DNA of 64,000 nt from positions 612,916-676,915 of the forward strand of contig CAJFCJ010000020.1 in NCBI GenBank assembly GCA_904063045.1, read 5' to 3'. Positions 26,497-39,000 of this stretch are shown piece by piece. Origin of the DNA: Dimorphilus gyrociliatus (lineage: Eukaryota > Annelida > Polychaeta > Dinophilidae). Every line of letters starts with the position of its first letter. Position 1 is the stretch's first letter. A program made the position numbers and the translations under genes. The notes under the pieces are model-generated. The model was not told the origin of the DNA. It was given only the letters and a program-made list of their open reading frames with translations, and ran no database searches.

Positions 26497-26848
26497 TTTT
26501 TCAGTTTTTGACCTGATTTAGAGATTTTAAACGAATGACGTTTCCGCTTCCGGCAGCATCAGCAAAAACATCTTCGTATAAAGATAATTTGTCGTATTTT
26601 TAACTTTTTCTTGTAGTAAAACATTTTCTTAAATTGAATAAAAAATATAAAGACTTTAAAACTTCTTTTTAGAGTTTTAAACATAAATATCTTAGTGACA
26701 TCTGCATTTTTTTCTATGACGTTCTACTTATTGGTCTAATTATTATCGTAATATCAACTGAAGAGGATTTTTATAATAGATCGTAGTAATTGTGTAATTG
26801 TTTTATGAAACATGAGAGGTAAATAAATACACTCATGACACAACATTG

Positions 26849-28153
26849 ATGGCTTCAAAGAAGGCTACAAAAATTAGTAAAAGAAAAAAACCTTCTTCGG
26901 TATTCGCCAACGCTAATCTACCCTGTCAAGTTTGTGGAATTAGTTCTAGCGGGTAAATATTAGAATGAAATTTAAAATTGACAAATTCATTTCACTTAAT
27001 AATACGATTTTCTTTTAAATATAGATATCACTACGGAGTTTTTACTTGCGAAGCTTGCAAAGTGTTCTATAGAAGAAGCTCATATAAGTTCGAAACTTAT
27101 AAATGTAGTAATGGAAGAAAGAGTTGTATACCGGGTACCGATTTTTCTTTTTCATGTAAATATTGTCGATATAAAAAGTGTTTAGATGTTGGAATGTCTC
27201 GGCAAAAGATTAAAATAGGTAGATACTCTAAAGAAAGACTAGATCAAAAAGAGCAACAACTCGCTGTATTTCATATGAATAAAATTTGTGTACCTTTACA
27301 AATTGACACAACTGAATTTGATGATGTATTTATTCAATGTTTAAACTTATTGGGTTCATTGAGAGAAATTGATTATCAAAGGGAAATAAAAAATTTCCAT
27401 GAATTATTCACATCGGCTGCTCAAGCTATAGTAAACGGAATTTTTACCCGGGATGACTATATACTTTATTTAGACATAATTGGTATTGAAGTAGATGAGA
27501 GGAAAAATTTTTTAACGTGTTTTGGAAAAATTTGGGAATTACTTGTAAAAAATACCATGATTAACATGTTGGAACTACCTGGATTGAAGGATCTCAATAG
27601 AGTTGAATTGATGGATGCAATGTATGTAGGGGATGAATTTTTCCATCTTATTATGTTAATTGCTATTATGAGGAGTTTTGAAAGAGGAACTGTAGACGTA
27701 AGTATAAGTGGTTACGAAATGAGAGTCGATAGAAATTTTCTTAGAAATTTAACTGATGATGAGTTTGCTGGCTATACAGAAAAATTACATGTTGCACTTG
27801 ATGAACTAAAACCAACATATGAAGAGCTGATATTCTTATACACTGCTAATTTATATCGTCCAAGAAACAAGTTATCATTATTAACTCCATACTATCAGCA
27901 GATTATTGTAGGCTTTACCAGATATCTTGAAAAAACATATGGTAACGAATATCCTCACCGGTTATTGAAACTAGTAAACTTGAAGGCGTTGCTTAAAGAA
28001 AGGAAGCATTTTATGAGAAGCTGGAGGAGGGCTCATAAGGATTACATGCGGCACGTTTACGAGAGTGAATTTCTTCAGATATGGTGGTCAAGAGATTCGG
28101 CAAGAAAGTGGAATTATTTGGAAAAAACATTTTTGACACAATGCTCAGCTTGA
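26849..28153 (+). CDS. Nuclear hormone receptor, divergent
   Basis: Two exons, 26849-26952 and 27025-28153, give 410 residues. The DNA-binding domain is complete: the first zinc module is C-x2-C-x13-C-x2-C (CQVC to CEAC), with P-box-region sequence CEACKVFYRR in place of the usual CEGCKGFFRR. The second module is C-x6-C-x9-C-x2-C (CSNGRKSC to CKYC), one residue longer than the usual C-x5-C. It is followed by RYKKCLDVGMSR and a hinge. About 300 residues of mostly helical sequence follow as the ligand-binding domain, including NFLTCFGKIWELL and EEFIFL-like helices, but the C-terminus (EKTFLTQCSA) lacks an obvious AF-2 acidic helix. I cannot place it in a named NR group. Confidence 0.85.
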
Positions 28154-28593
28154 CACACGTTTTTTAAATGCAATTAAAATGAGAAACACTCTTGAATTGA
28201 CAAATAACTTGAATATTTCTGGATTAACATAACTTGTCCCAACACAAAATAATACTGCAAATTCTGCCATACTTTTTATTCTAATAAAACTTTTTCTTTG
28301 CTACCGCTGAGCAATAATACAATATCATGTAAAATCTCTTAATCATTTTTAGTAGAGTATGACAAGGCGTTGTTTGAAATTCCCGCCTATCACAATTCAA
28401 AAAATATTTTCGTAAAAACAAAAGAGCGTGAAAAAAATCGTTTAAGATGCTATTAAATCAATGTATCTTCTCTTTGAACGAAAAAATACACTTTTAAGAA
28501 TACGACAATCGAATATTGTTACATAGCAACCGTGAGCACTAATAGAAGGAAAACATAAACAGAAGAACCGCAACCGGCTAAGAAGTAAAGAGG
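28154..28593. other. Intergenic, no gene seen
   Basis: AT-rich; carries the nuclear receptor 3' UTR (an AATAAAA-like signal near 28283) and the promoter of the gene starting at 28594. Confidence 0.4.
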
Positions 28594-29640
28594 ATGGCGG
28601 ATTTCAGTAGAAAAGATCTGCATTTAACTAGTACTGGAGTAGGTCATAGATACCAACCGGGATATTATTTTCCCAGTTCAAACTTTAAGGTTAGTTTACA
28701 TAAAATACTTAGAAAGAACGATTCTTAAACTCTTATTCTTTAAACTTAGGGTGTCCTTAAAGATAAACTGCCTCCAGAGTTAGCCTGTCCTGATGAAATA
28801 AAAGGCGAAAGATTTGGAACAACCACAGGAACCTTTCATGATAATAAATTTGCTGGTATTGAATATGGAAATGATCACCCTACTTATAAAAAAGCTCCAG
28901 CACTCTACAAAGTACATTATAATCGAAATGTTATAGAAAAATTAGGTCATGGTGGTCATAGAAGACCGCTTACAATGGGTAACGAAGAGAGTGAGATGAA
29001 GGCTAAATATAAAGCAAATAAACCTGACGCAGTATATCTATATGATAGATATCCAGCTCCCAATCCTCAGGGTATCTTATTTGGAGATCATCAAAAAGAG
29101 GGTCCTACTAAATTGGGTGAACAGAACACTAAAAATCCAAAGATGGCTGGAAGACCTTTCAAAGTCAATGATCTAAGTATTATGGAATTAAATAATCCCT
29201 ACACCACAACCAATATGAAAGAACATAGAAGGTGGACTCCTAAGGAGTTACATAATGTTGGGAAAAAAGATGTTGCAACTTATTGGGAATGTGAAGAATA
29301 TCCTAAAGCTTGGGGTTTTGGGCTGAAGCATAATCCGCTTCCAAAGCATGCTGTACCCAGAGAAAGACCGCCAATGAGAGATACTATGGTATTTAAAACT
29401 GCAACAAAAGTTGGTAGAATTCCCAACAGAATGATTCCAGTTCCCCATTCTGGCACTAAAACTGAGTATTGCGAACGTTACGAAATACCTTCCGATTCAA
29501 AATGTAAACAAGCTGAATATTGTCCGGTCGATACTCCCTACATTCTACCAGATCCTAGTTCTAGGACAGCGTTTACAGCTCCGGGAATGTATAAAACTGA
29601 ATATGAAAATATTGGTTGTGAACAAATCATCACTGTATAA
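28594..29640 (+). CDS. Unassigned 328-residue protein, possibly axonemal
   Basis: Two exons, 28594-28689 and 28750-29640. No signal peptide, membrane segment or catalytic motif is visible. The sequence is rich in Pro, Gly, Tyr, Asn and Lys with short aromatic motifs scattered through it (GHRYQPGYYFP, YLYDRYPAPNPQGILFGDH, YWECEEYPKAWGFGLKHNP, APGMYKTEYENIGC). That composition, with extended structure and repeated aromatic/proline contacts, resembles ciliary and sperm microtubule inner proteins (the SPMIP/CIMIP type), but I cannot match it to a named member, so the axonemal role is inference. The two-exon structure has clean splice sites (AAG/GTTAGT, CTTAG/GGT). Confidence 0.6.
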
Positions 29641-29987
29641 CACTCGCTTATTAATTTTCATAATAAACATGTACATTAAAAACATGAAGAGTTATTAGTT
29701 TAAAATATTACTGTTTTTATTTCATTTATCAGGGCAACCATTAGTTAAATAAATTATATATCTTGCTAATTAAGTGGAATATTCCATTGAAAAGGTTTAT
29801 TAATACAATTAACATGATACTCTCTACACGAAATACTGTTTATGTTCTAATTTCAAACATTTACTTATTTTGACCGAACAATAAAAATGTTCAATATTTT
29901 ATTGTGCAATAAATTTATATTTTTACTACAAGCCGTCAAAGGTTATGCACACAGGACACTCAATTGGAAAGAGTTTTTTTGGGTATC
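29641..29987. other. Convergent 3' intergenic region
   Basis: About 350 AT-rich bases between two 3' ends, with several AATAAA-type sequences on both strands (for example near 29662 and 29881). No gene. Confidence 0.5.
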
Positions 29988-30940
29988 TTAATTAGCTTTT
30001 CCTTGACTTTTAACTTTGTTTATGGCGGCTTCGATTTGTTCCGAAGTAGCCAAATAGTAGTGTTTTATTGGTTTCAGGTCGGCGTCCAATTCGTAAACGA
30101 GTGGAATGCCTATTTAATAAGAAAAAAGACAATAAATCAGAGAGAATGTTTTGTATAAAGTATTTACTGACCTGTTGGTATATTCAATCCCATTATATCG
30201 GCATCAGACATATTATCCAAATATTTGACAAGAGCACGAAGACTGTTACCATGTGCAGCAATGATAATACTCTTTCCAGCCTAGAATCATTAATTTAGTA
30301 CGTTAAACGTTTAATCATGATAATTAACAGTCTATATTTTACTAACCAAGATTTGGGGAACGATGCTATCATGCCAAAAAGGTAGAACTCTGTCAACAGT
30401 ATCTTTCAAGCATTCGCTTAGGGGAAGGAGGTTTTTGTCTATGTGACTGTATCTTGGATCTCGTCCTGGCCATCTTTCATCAGATTTATCCATAGGTGGT
30501 GGTGGAGTATCATACGAGCGTCTCCAGATTTGAACTTGCTTTTCACCATGCTTGGCGGCAGTTTCGGATTTGTTTAGACCTTGAAGAGCACCGTACATGC
30601 GCTCGTTCAATCTCCAGCTTCGTTGGACTGGGATCCAGTGCAAATCCAAACCCTCTTGAATGTGAAATAGAGTTTTAATGGCTCTCTTCAGAACGCTTGT
30701 AAAAGCAACGTCAAAGTGAGTAAACCCCTTTTCCTTAAGAAACTGTAAAATTAAAATTGCAATTAAAAATTAGGTTTGTTCACACTGCAAAAGTTTTTTT
30801 TGTCCACCAACCGTTGCAGCCAACTTAGCCTCAGCAACACCAGTTTCTGCTAAGTCTGCATCGTACCAACCAGTGAATCTATTTTCCTTGTTCCAAACAC
30901 TTTCTCCGTGTCTAACAAACACAATTTTGTAGGTTGCCAT
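29988..30940 (-). CDS. PGAM: 2,3-bisphosphoglycerate-dependent phosphoglycerate mutase
   Basis: Four exons in phase: 30812-30940, 30347-30742, 30172-30280 and 29988-30109, giving 251 residues (human PGAM1 254). The catalytic histidine sits in [13 protein letters not shown] (His11), followed by [59 protein letters not shown] and the second histidine motif [11 protein letters not shown]. Role (knowledge): interconverts 3- and 2-phosphoglycerate in glycolysis. The ATG at 30940 is preceded by an acceptor (CTTCAG at about 30973), so a 5' UTR exon probably lies near 31070. An in-frame extension upstream has no ATG. Head-to-head with CDR2. Confidence 0.95.
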
Positions 30941-31290
30941 ACCTCTTGTAGTGAATAAATCTAAATTTTTTCTGAAGGAGAAAATGTTTGCGAGATTTGA
31001 CCTTGACACAACAGACAAAAGTCATAGAAGGTTAAAATTTTCGTATAAGCTTAAAAATACAGATACCTTGCTAAATTCTTAACTCAACAAAATCTGATAA
31101 ATTTTTCTACAGAATGCATAAATGTTCAACGTGGAATTCTTCAAGAACATGATTACGAACCTATTCAACCGAATGAGTACGCCATCTGTAGTTAAATTAA
31201 GAAACCATGAGGCAGGCTTATCAGAATATTTTATAGTTAATATTTTGACCGGCAAAATTTTAAGAGACAAGGCGATCTAGGAAATTTGGG

Positions 31291-32576
31291 ATGGACAGTC
31301 TAAATCCTTCTGCAGAAATTTCGCAATACGAAAATGGTTCGTTTTTTAGTAAAATGACAAAAAAGGGCAATGAAATATACATGGGGTTGAAAAAAAATCA
31401 TGTGTGTACATATGTTTTCAGATTTGCAACTAGCAGCCGAACTGGGAAAGAGTTTATTAGAACGTAACGAAATACTAGAAAAGCAATTAGAAGAATATGC
31501 AGAAATTAATTATCAACAAGAACAAGAATTGAAGGTATCCTATTAAATAAATAAATAGTACAAAAAAATTAATAAAGTACTAGAAGATTATCTATATCAT
31601 CTTCTTATCTGATGAACAAAAAATTCTTATGTTTTAGAATTACTCGAAACAAGTTCAATTATTAAAAGAATTTAATGAATCTCGTTTAAAAGTTTACGAA
31701 GAAGTTGAGAAACAAAACAATGAATTAGATCAACGAAGTCATCATTTTCAGTCTGAAAATGAAAGACTGCGTGAAAAAATTAACTGGTTTGTAAATGAGA
31801 GAAAAAGAAATATTCGATTAAAGACTGTAGGGCGTTTACTAATTTAGTTCATTTGTAGGCAAAACGAACGCATTGAGGCCTTAGAACGACACAGTGATGA
31901 GTTGCAAAAAAACATTGATGATTTTAAAGCTGACATCTCTAAGAGGTCAGCAGAGAAAGAGCAGAAGCGAAATCTTCACAAGCGGCGAACACTAAGCGTG
32001 CCTTCACTTCGTCGGAAGCCACTACCGGAAACTGGCTTTGCTCCGCCGCCTTCAGTTGAAGAAGTTCGAGATACTGCCATTGTTACGGCGCTAAAGACTA
32101 CTGTTAAAAATTTAAAGCATGATCTAAAACTGGAATATAAGAGATCATCCGTAATGGAACAACAAATTTCTGAATTATCTACTCGAGTTGAACAGCTAAA
32201 TATAGATCTTGAAAGCGCAAAAGCGAAAAATTCGATATGTATTCGAGATAATTCAGGAATTCTCGAGGATGATTCGTACGAGCAAGGATCGAACGAATTG
32301 GTTCAGATTACACTAAACGATGACGAAAAATCATTATTCGGAGAACTAAAAGAAATGGCTGCCTTTCGTAGCAGCAAGGATGCAGCAACGCAAACGATCC
32401 CACTTCGAAAGCCAACAAATTTGGATAGACCTAAGAGTTTGCAATTTCTCACGCCAAAAAATCCAGTAGAGGGTCGCTTTGAAATCAGCCCTAATGCAGC
32501 TGAATATAAGCAACTATTCAGAGAAATTCACGATAATATCAAAAAAGCACTATCTTTTGACGAAGCGATAGATTAA
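31291..32576 (+). CDS. CDR2: Cerebellar degeneration-related protein 2 (CDR2) homologue
   Basis: Four exons in phase, 31291-31336, 31422-31534, 31638-31786 and 31859-32576, give 341 residues. The conserved N-terminal signature DLQLAAELGKSLLERN opens a long coiled coil with the expected heptads (for example SRLKVYEEVEKQNNELDQRS). The middle is a proline- and basic-rich linker, then more coiled coil (TTVKNLKHDLKLEYK). A conserved C-terminal AEYKQLFREIHDNIKKAL matches the end of vertebrate CDR2/CDR2L. Role (knowledge): cytoplasmic coiled-coil protein reported to bind MYC and other leucine-zipper proteins and to interact with PKN; function in invertebrates is poorly defined. Confidence 0.85.
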
Positions 32577-33088
32577 ATAGTATCTAAGCTATCCTCTCCC
32601 GTCTCAATTACCTCTATAGAAGCATTCAAGTACAAACAAACGAATTGTATGCATATTTATGACACAGTCAGCCAGTCTCCTTTTCTCTCTACCTTTCCTT
32701 CTCTCTTTCTCACTTTCTCCATTTAAAAAAAAGCTTCCTTAGAAAATTTATCTTTCTTTTTTTTGAAGTTGAAATCAATTAAGCAAAGAATTCTAGTCGA
32801 CGTCAATTTTCTAGCCGAATAATAAGCAAATTGTGTTCAGCGTTCACGTATTAGAAGGGGAAAAAAGGGTAAATAATGTATTATCTTTTTTTGATTATTA
32901 TATATATAGAATTTATATATATATATATATATATATATAAAGTATTTGTAATATTTATATTGTTTTTTATTTATCTCTTCAATTTTTTTTTGTTCTCTTG
33001 ATAAATACTGAAATACAATCAATAAAAATTGATGTAAAAGAAGTCTATTGGAGGATTGTTGATAATTTTTTTAATATTTACATAATAT
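32577..33088. other. Convergent 3' region with CT-rich and TA repeats
   Basis: No gene. Contains a pyrimidine-rich tract at about 32676-32722 and a (TA)n run at about 32914-32940, between the stops of CDR2 and the death-domain gene. Confidence 0.55.
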
Positions 33089-34925
33089 TTAAATTTTATT
33101 TGCAGCTTTTAGTTCGTCAAATCTTTCAACTTCTTTTAAAAAAGGTACTAAATGCGCTTCAACAATTTTATATGCAGGATCTTCGAAATCGTCTATTTCT
33201 TCATCATCTTTTGGATAAAGTATTGAATTTATGTTCTGTGCAATATCAGCTCTTCCACAGCCATTAAGACCTTCCATTAAATCATCTAGCTTAGCCCTTG
33301 TGTGATAGCGTCTCCAACGATTGAGAGCATAACGTGCCCTTTCGTCATTACCCTTTCTACTTTCTCTTTCTGTAAATTCTTCTATATCCCTATCCAACGT
33401 TAACCGACCTCTGGTGGGTGCAAAAGGTAAACTTCGATAAAGTTGAGGCCAATCCGTATTAATTGTCATACAAACAATATTGCAAGCTTTCTCAAAAGGA
33501 TCTGTCAAGAAGCGGATTTTAATTAGAATGATTAACGATATATTGTCATTGATACAAACCATCCTCGCTGCGTTTACCAGGTAACCTTGCGTAATTAACT
33601 TCGACTGGTTGTTGATGAAATATTTTGTTAATTGAATCTGGACATGTTTTGTATAAATAAATCTTCTTGGCTAATTCTAAAGAACCAATAACGTCGTGAT
33701 ATTCCAATTCATATTTAATTCTTTGTTCAATCATTTCCTCTAGTTCGTTATTTAATTGCTTACACAATTGTCTTTCGCTAAGTAGCGAGTCTCGTTTAGT
33801 TGTTATCCAATTCAACTTTAGATTGCAGCCAGCTATACTTCTTTTAACATCAGGTAGTTCGTGCTTAAGATCACGTAAATCTTTCGTCAGCTTATTGTAT
33901 TTTTCATAATATAAATTAGTGGGATATTCGTTTATTCGCTTAATTAACTCATCTCTTCGATACTCCTTTATTTCCATATTAATTTGTAGCCTGTTACTTT
34001 TATCCAAGAGAGTTTCAACATCAACAAGTAATTCATCTTCTTTCTCTACTAATTTTTCAACTTCTTCTTCTAGCTTTTCTAACTCATTAGCTACCTGGTT
34101 TTTACGATAATTAACCTGGTGATATCTGTGCTGGTGTTGACGAACTTCCTTAAGTAGCTCTTCCCTCTTCTCCTCGAGATCACTTATATCATTCTTAAGA
34201 AATTGGGAATAATTCTTATCCGTTTCTACCCAAGTTAACATTGCATCACAAGCTAATCGTAAATTTTCGCAAAGCGTAGGAAATAGAGCGAGAAAAGCAG
34301 CTTGAACAACGTCTAAACGCCTACATACTTCGATACCGTATTCTCCTAAGTCATAGACGAATAAACCTTCTGTTCTCCATTTATGCGATAAATATTCAAC
34401 TTTATCAACGTTTGTTTTAATTTTTGCTGACAATTCCTTTCTCTGAGTTTCGTAGGTCCTCGCAGTCTCAAGATTAATATCTTCTTCGAGTTCGTAAAAG
34501 CTCATACAATATTTATCTAAATATTTTAAAACTTTCTTTGTTTGCTTAACAATTTCAGAAAATTTGTCAGGAATAGAATCTCTAATTTTCCTATAACACT
34601 CTTTAAACTTATTAATAATTTTTGCGTCAACAGCAAATTTACGTTGAGGATCTTCACACCATTTAATTATTTCTTCAATTTGCCATACACGACTCAATTC
34701 GCTTAGTTCAGCCACTTTTGACATAGTATTAACACATTTGTTCCACTTGCGAATTTCATCAATATAAGTTTTACCATCATAAAATTGTTTCTCCGCCAAT
34801 TTAATGGACCTAATTATATTCGAAATTTGAGCAGATAATATTTTATGTATAGTCTGAAGGCTCTCTTGAGGTTTATTCTCTAAACGTCTAAGATCTAATC
34901 GACCAGTTCGGACAAAAAATGCCAT
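33089..34925 (-). CDS. Coiled-coil protein with C-terminal death domain
   Basis: Two exons, 33560-34925 and 33089-33501, give 592 residues from the ATG at 34925 (the frame is open further upstream without an ATG, after a TATTAG acceptor near 35006). Residues about 1-455 are helical, with dense charged heptads around 270-400 (EKREELLKEVRQHQHRYHQ, then LEKLEEEVEKLVEKEDELL). The second exon encodes a death-fold candidate: DWPQLYRSLPFAP, LDRDIEEFTERES, ALNRWRRYHTRAKLDDLMEG and RADIAQNINSIL fit the six-helix pattern, with tryptophan in the expected fifth-helix position. An acidic tail follows. Death domains mediate homotypic signalling contacts (knowledge); the partner is unknown. The assignment rests on pattern only. 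Confidence 0.7.
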
Positions 34926-36096
34926 TACAGAGGATGGCGGTTGTAGAGACGAGAAGGAGGAGGATGAGTAGGAGGAGGCAGATGGCGATAGGCTACTAGA
35001 TGATTCGTTGCTAATAAATAACAATTCCGGTATGGCTAAATTCTTTGCACTAGGGAAAAAGAGAGATAAATGAAGCGTGTTAAATAGAATAAGCTAGAAT
35101 TGTGTATAAAGTAAACAGAAGTTCTTTGTGTATTGTTTCTACAAATTCATATGCCTTATCGACTTTTACTGTTTTTTTTCTATTACCTCTCGACCAATTC
35201 CTTCTTCGTCCATTGTAGAATATCCAACTTCTTAGCGGAGTATTGCCTACTATTCATCACTAGGAGATGAAGCTAATGTTTTTTTTTAACAAATAGCTAT
35301 TACTTTTTATAGAGCTTGAGGAGCGATGCTCAAATTGTTACAGTAGGGTTTCCATTTAGGTTACATTTTTATTTATAAAGTAAATATCAAAGTATATTTA
35401 TTATTTACATTTGTTATTGGCGATTATTGTTATTCAGCCACTCTTAACCTACTAGTTTTAGAAATATAATCTTTTTAAGTAAAAATTCTGTTATATTCGT
35501 ACCTGTCGTTGATTCACCTCTGGTAAGAGCAGGTGCTTTTTGCTTTAGTTCATTTCCCTCCTTCCTTAATTAATTGTTCGAAATGAGAAAATTCGCCAAC
35601 AAAGAGAGAATAAAGTAAAATCCGTTCAATTCTCTCTGTACACTCGCGACATTTGCGATTGAATATTGACGTTCTAAAGACGCTAGCCGAACTAAAAGCA
35701 TATAATTGCATAGTCAATAAGCTTTGAAAGACAAATGTATTGTATCCTAATATTGACGCGTACGCGATATTACTTTTGATTTATACAACAGAATAATAAC
35801 ATCGATTGTTTGAACAAAGTGACGAAAAGCCCCACAACGTTTGAATGAAATTCTTTTGGAGCTTATGGAACGATCAATCTCGAGGTAGTTCTTCAGATTA
35901 CGTTACAAGAATTCCTTTTCATGGTCAAATCAAAGCATCTTTTAACAACATCTATACACAAATATAACAAATTAAAACCATTAACAATATTTTTGTTATT
36001 TGAACACATTATTATTGTGTGCACCGTTTCTACAATTGTTTGCGACGTATTACACAAACGTTAATAAATTAAAAACGTAAAGAAAAAATTGTACAC
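34926..36096. other. Intergenic, no gene seen
   Basis: About 1.2 kb holding the death-domain gene promoter/5' UTR (a likely UTR exon ends near 35030) and the MPRIP 3' UTR. No protein-like frame. Confidence 0.45.
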
Positions 36097-39000
36097 TCAA
36101 ACGTCTGATATTCTTAAATATTCATCAATACTATGGCTTTTATCATGACGCCATTTAAGCTTATCCGTTGGATGGAATGCCGTTGAATTAACGTTAGATT
36201 CCTCTTCCGATATACTAAACGCTCTTCTAGGATCTATAATAAAGAAAAAAAAGAATTAAAGTATTAGTTTTTTGATCGTTAAATAAGAAAGAAAAACAAA
36301 GAAGAGTATAAATTCATAATAAAAGAAAAATAATGATTAAATAAATAATTCAAGATAACTTCTATATTTCTTTTGAAAAATCAATAAAGGAAACTTGAAA
36401 AAACTTAAAAGGAATAAAAAGTTTTTTGTTTGTTTGAAATGAAGAAGTTTTCAAGAAATTACATAAATAAAAATTCGTGCCAAAAAAAAAATATTCAACT
36501 ACACCGAAACATGAAAAAAAAAATCAAAAAAAAAATCAAGTCACAATCACGTGACAACACGCACTCATCAACCTCCAATTTCTCCTGCTGTCGATGCTAC
36601 CATAATAATCTCTCTTTCCGGTATATTTTGGATCTTTTTCTATAAGGTTAGAATTGTTGATTATTGCTTTTTATGACCAAAAATTATAAGAGAATCAATT
36701 ACCCCAGCTTTCTCTGTTCATGTTTTGAAGAGCTTCGATCTCAGCAATTAGACTCTTCCTCCTTCTCGTACTTCCAGATTCTTTCCTCCTAAGACGCTCA
36801 CTTAATTCGTCTTTTTCGCTTTGCAGTTGTCGAACGATCAAAGAGTGTTGAGCTTGCAATGATTCACTGTCTGCAGTAGCTTCTTCTTTATCCTGCGGCA
36901 TAAATATATACATTTATCTCGATATCACGGTTAAAATAAATTTTTAAGTCACTAACATGTAAAGCCTGTCGAAGCCGTATATGGAGAGATCGCTTTTCAT
37001 CTTTGATTCTTTCGATATCGGTTTCCTTTAGTTTCAAATCTAATGAGTGAAGTTGACAATCGGAAGACGCTGTTGTCACTTTCTTGCTGAGTACCTCTAT
37101 GTCGTGTTCCAATTTTAAATTTAATTCATCGTTTCTGAAAGAAGTCGAAAATTTATTATAGAAAAACTTGTTAAATACATTCTGATGCGCATTTTGTTCT
37201 GAAATAATTGTACCTTTCTAATAACTCTTCAACTTTTTCTTTCAATTCTGTAACAAGCTTAGCTTGCTTTTCTATTCTTTCTTCCATTTGTGCTTTTTCA
37301 AGATTCGATAGGCTTAGTTTATCGCCAACGCACTTAATTTCTTTCTGCATCAACTCCATATCTTCGTCGTGCTGTCTTTGTAATGACTGTATCTCTTCAG
37401 AGGACAACACCTTACGTTCTAAATCAGCATATTTCTTCCTTTCCATTTCTAATTCTTCTCGTTGTGCTTTCCTTAATGAGTCTAGAGCTGTAAGAAAGAA
37501 AAAACAATTAATTAGTAACAATAAAATCCCCAGCGTCATTACTACATTATAGGGTCTTTAGTAGACTCCGTATATGGAACGTGACATATGTGTAAGATGG
37601 TTTTTTAATACGTATTAAAGTGAGTAAAAAAGACACGATTACAGTACAACGTCGGAAAAACAAACCTGTAACTAAACCTCCGTCTATAAGCATATAAAAT
37701 AATCGAGAATATGAATGTTGACACTTGAAGGCTCTCATTTCAATATGTAACGCACTTATTTTTCAACGAGAACTAAAGCGTTACTTACCGGTTTGTGTTG
37801 CACGTACTTCTTCCTTTAATTCTTCTTCTCTCTCCAGCTTTAATTTTTGTAATTCCCTTTCATGAGTGACTTTCATCTCATTTATGATTTGTTCGTTTGT
37901 ACGCTCAATACACACCAATCCTCTGTCATATAATTCTTTCATTCTCTCCATTTCTTGCTTGTACTTTGACACTACCTTAGTTTCATCTTCAGGAGAATTT
38001 CGCATTAGTATACTCATACTTTGCCATTCCTCCTTGGCTTTGTTCATTAACCGCGTATGAGTTGCTTTTTCAACTGCCAAACGACGCTTATTGCTGTCAT
38101 ATGCATCTTGTAATTCACTTTCTAATTGATGAATTCGTGCTTGAACGGCGCTATCCTCTCGTCTACTTCCCATAAGTCTTTCCAATTCAACTTGAAACTT
38201 TTGCCTTTCTTCATCAATTTGTTTTTCATATCTGTCCCGTTCATTTTGCAGCAGCAAATCACTTTCAGCTTGTAAAGAACTAAATTCAATTTGGTAGCGA
38301 CTACTTTTTTCTTCTAAGGCTAATTGTAACTTCTCTACTCTATTTCGTAAATGCTCGATATCACTATCTCTTTCATTTTGTAATTTTTCCAAGTGAGCCT
38401 TACAAATAGCGTCTTCCGCCTCCATTTGTGCTACTCGAGCGTGAAGAACAGCCAATTGATTTTCTTTATCTTGTCGAATTTGTTCGAGAGCAAGATGGGC
38501 TCTATGCAATTCTTTTTCCATATTCTCAATCTCCGAATATAATTGTTGCCTATCGTCTTGCCGATATTCTACTTCCCGCTTCGTCTCAACCTCTTTACGA
38601 TCAGTGTATTTTGCTTTGAGTTCTTCCAATTTCGCAGCGTGCTCATATTTCAAAGTGTAAGCAACATAGGCCAATTGAGCATGGAAAACCGCCTCTCTTG
38701 CAACGATATCAGCGAGGTCATTACCAGATGCGGGCCTACACCTTTTTTGTAGAGAGTCTTCAACTTTGCCCAAGTCGGCTGCTAACTGGGCTAATCTGGA
38801 GGTTAACGAACAGCTCATCTCCATGCCGTCGGCACCAAAATGCTTTAGATAATTAGCCATACTGTCCTTCATAGCAGCATCCTGTTGCAGGGAATCAGCA
38901 ACAAGAGAGTCAATATGAGCTTTGTAGACATCAGGAGGCGAACTGGGTAAACCAGAATCAGTCCTATTAAACATGTGTAGTAATACTCTTTTTTCGAAGT

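Noticed and set aside
30941-31018. In-frame upstream extension of PGAM resembling a mitochondrial presequence
   Set aside because: It has no ATG (starts at TTG) and contains a good acceptor at about 30973; the family start at MATYK fits the usual length.
34926-35024. Serine-rich in-frame extension of the death-domain protein
   Set aside because: No ATG in this stretch; it follows a TATTAG acceptor, so it is more likely 5' UTR, though an upstream coding exon cannot be excluded.
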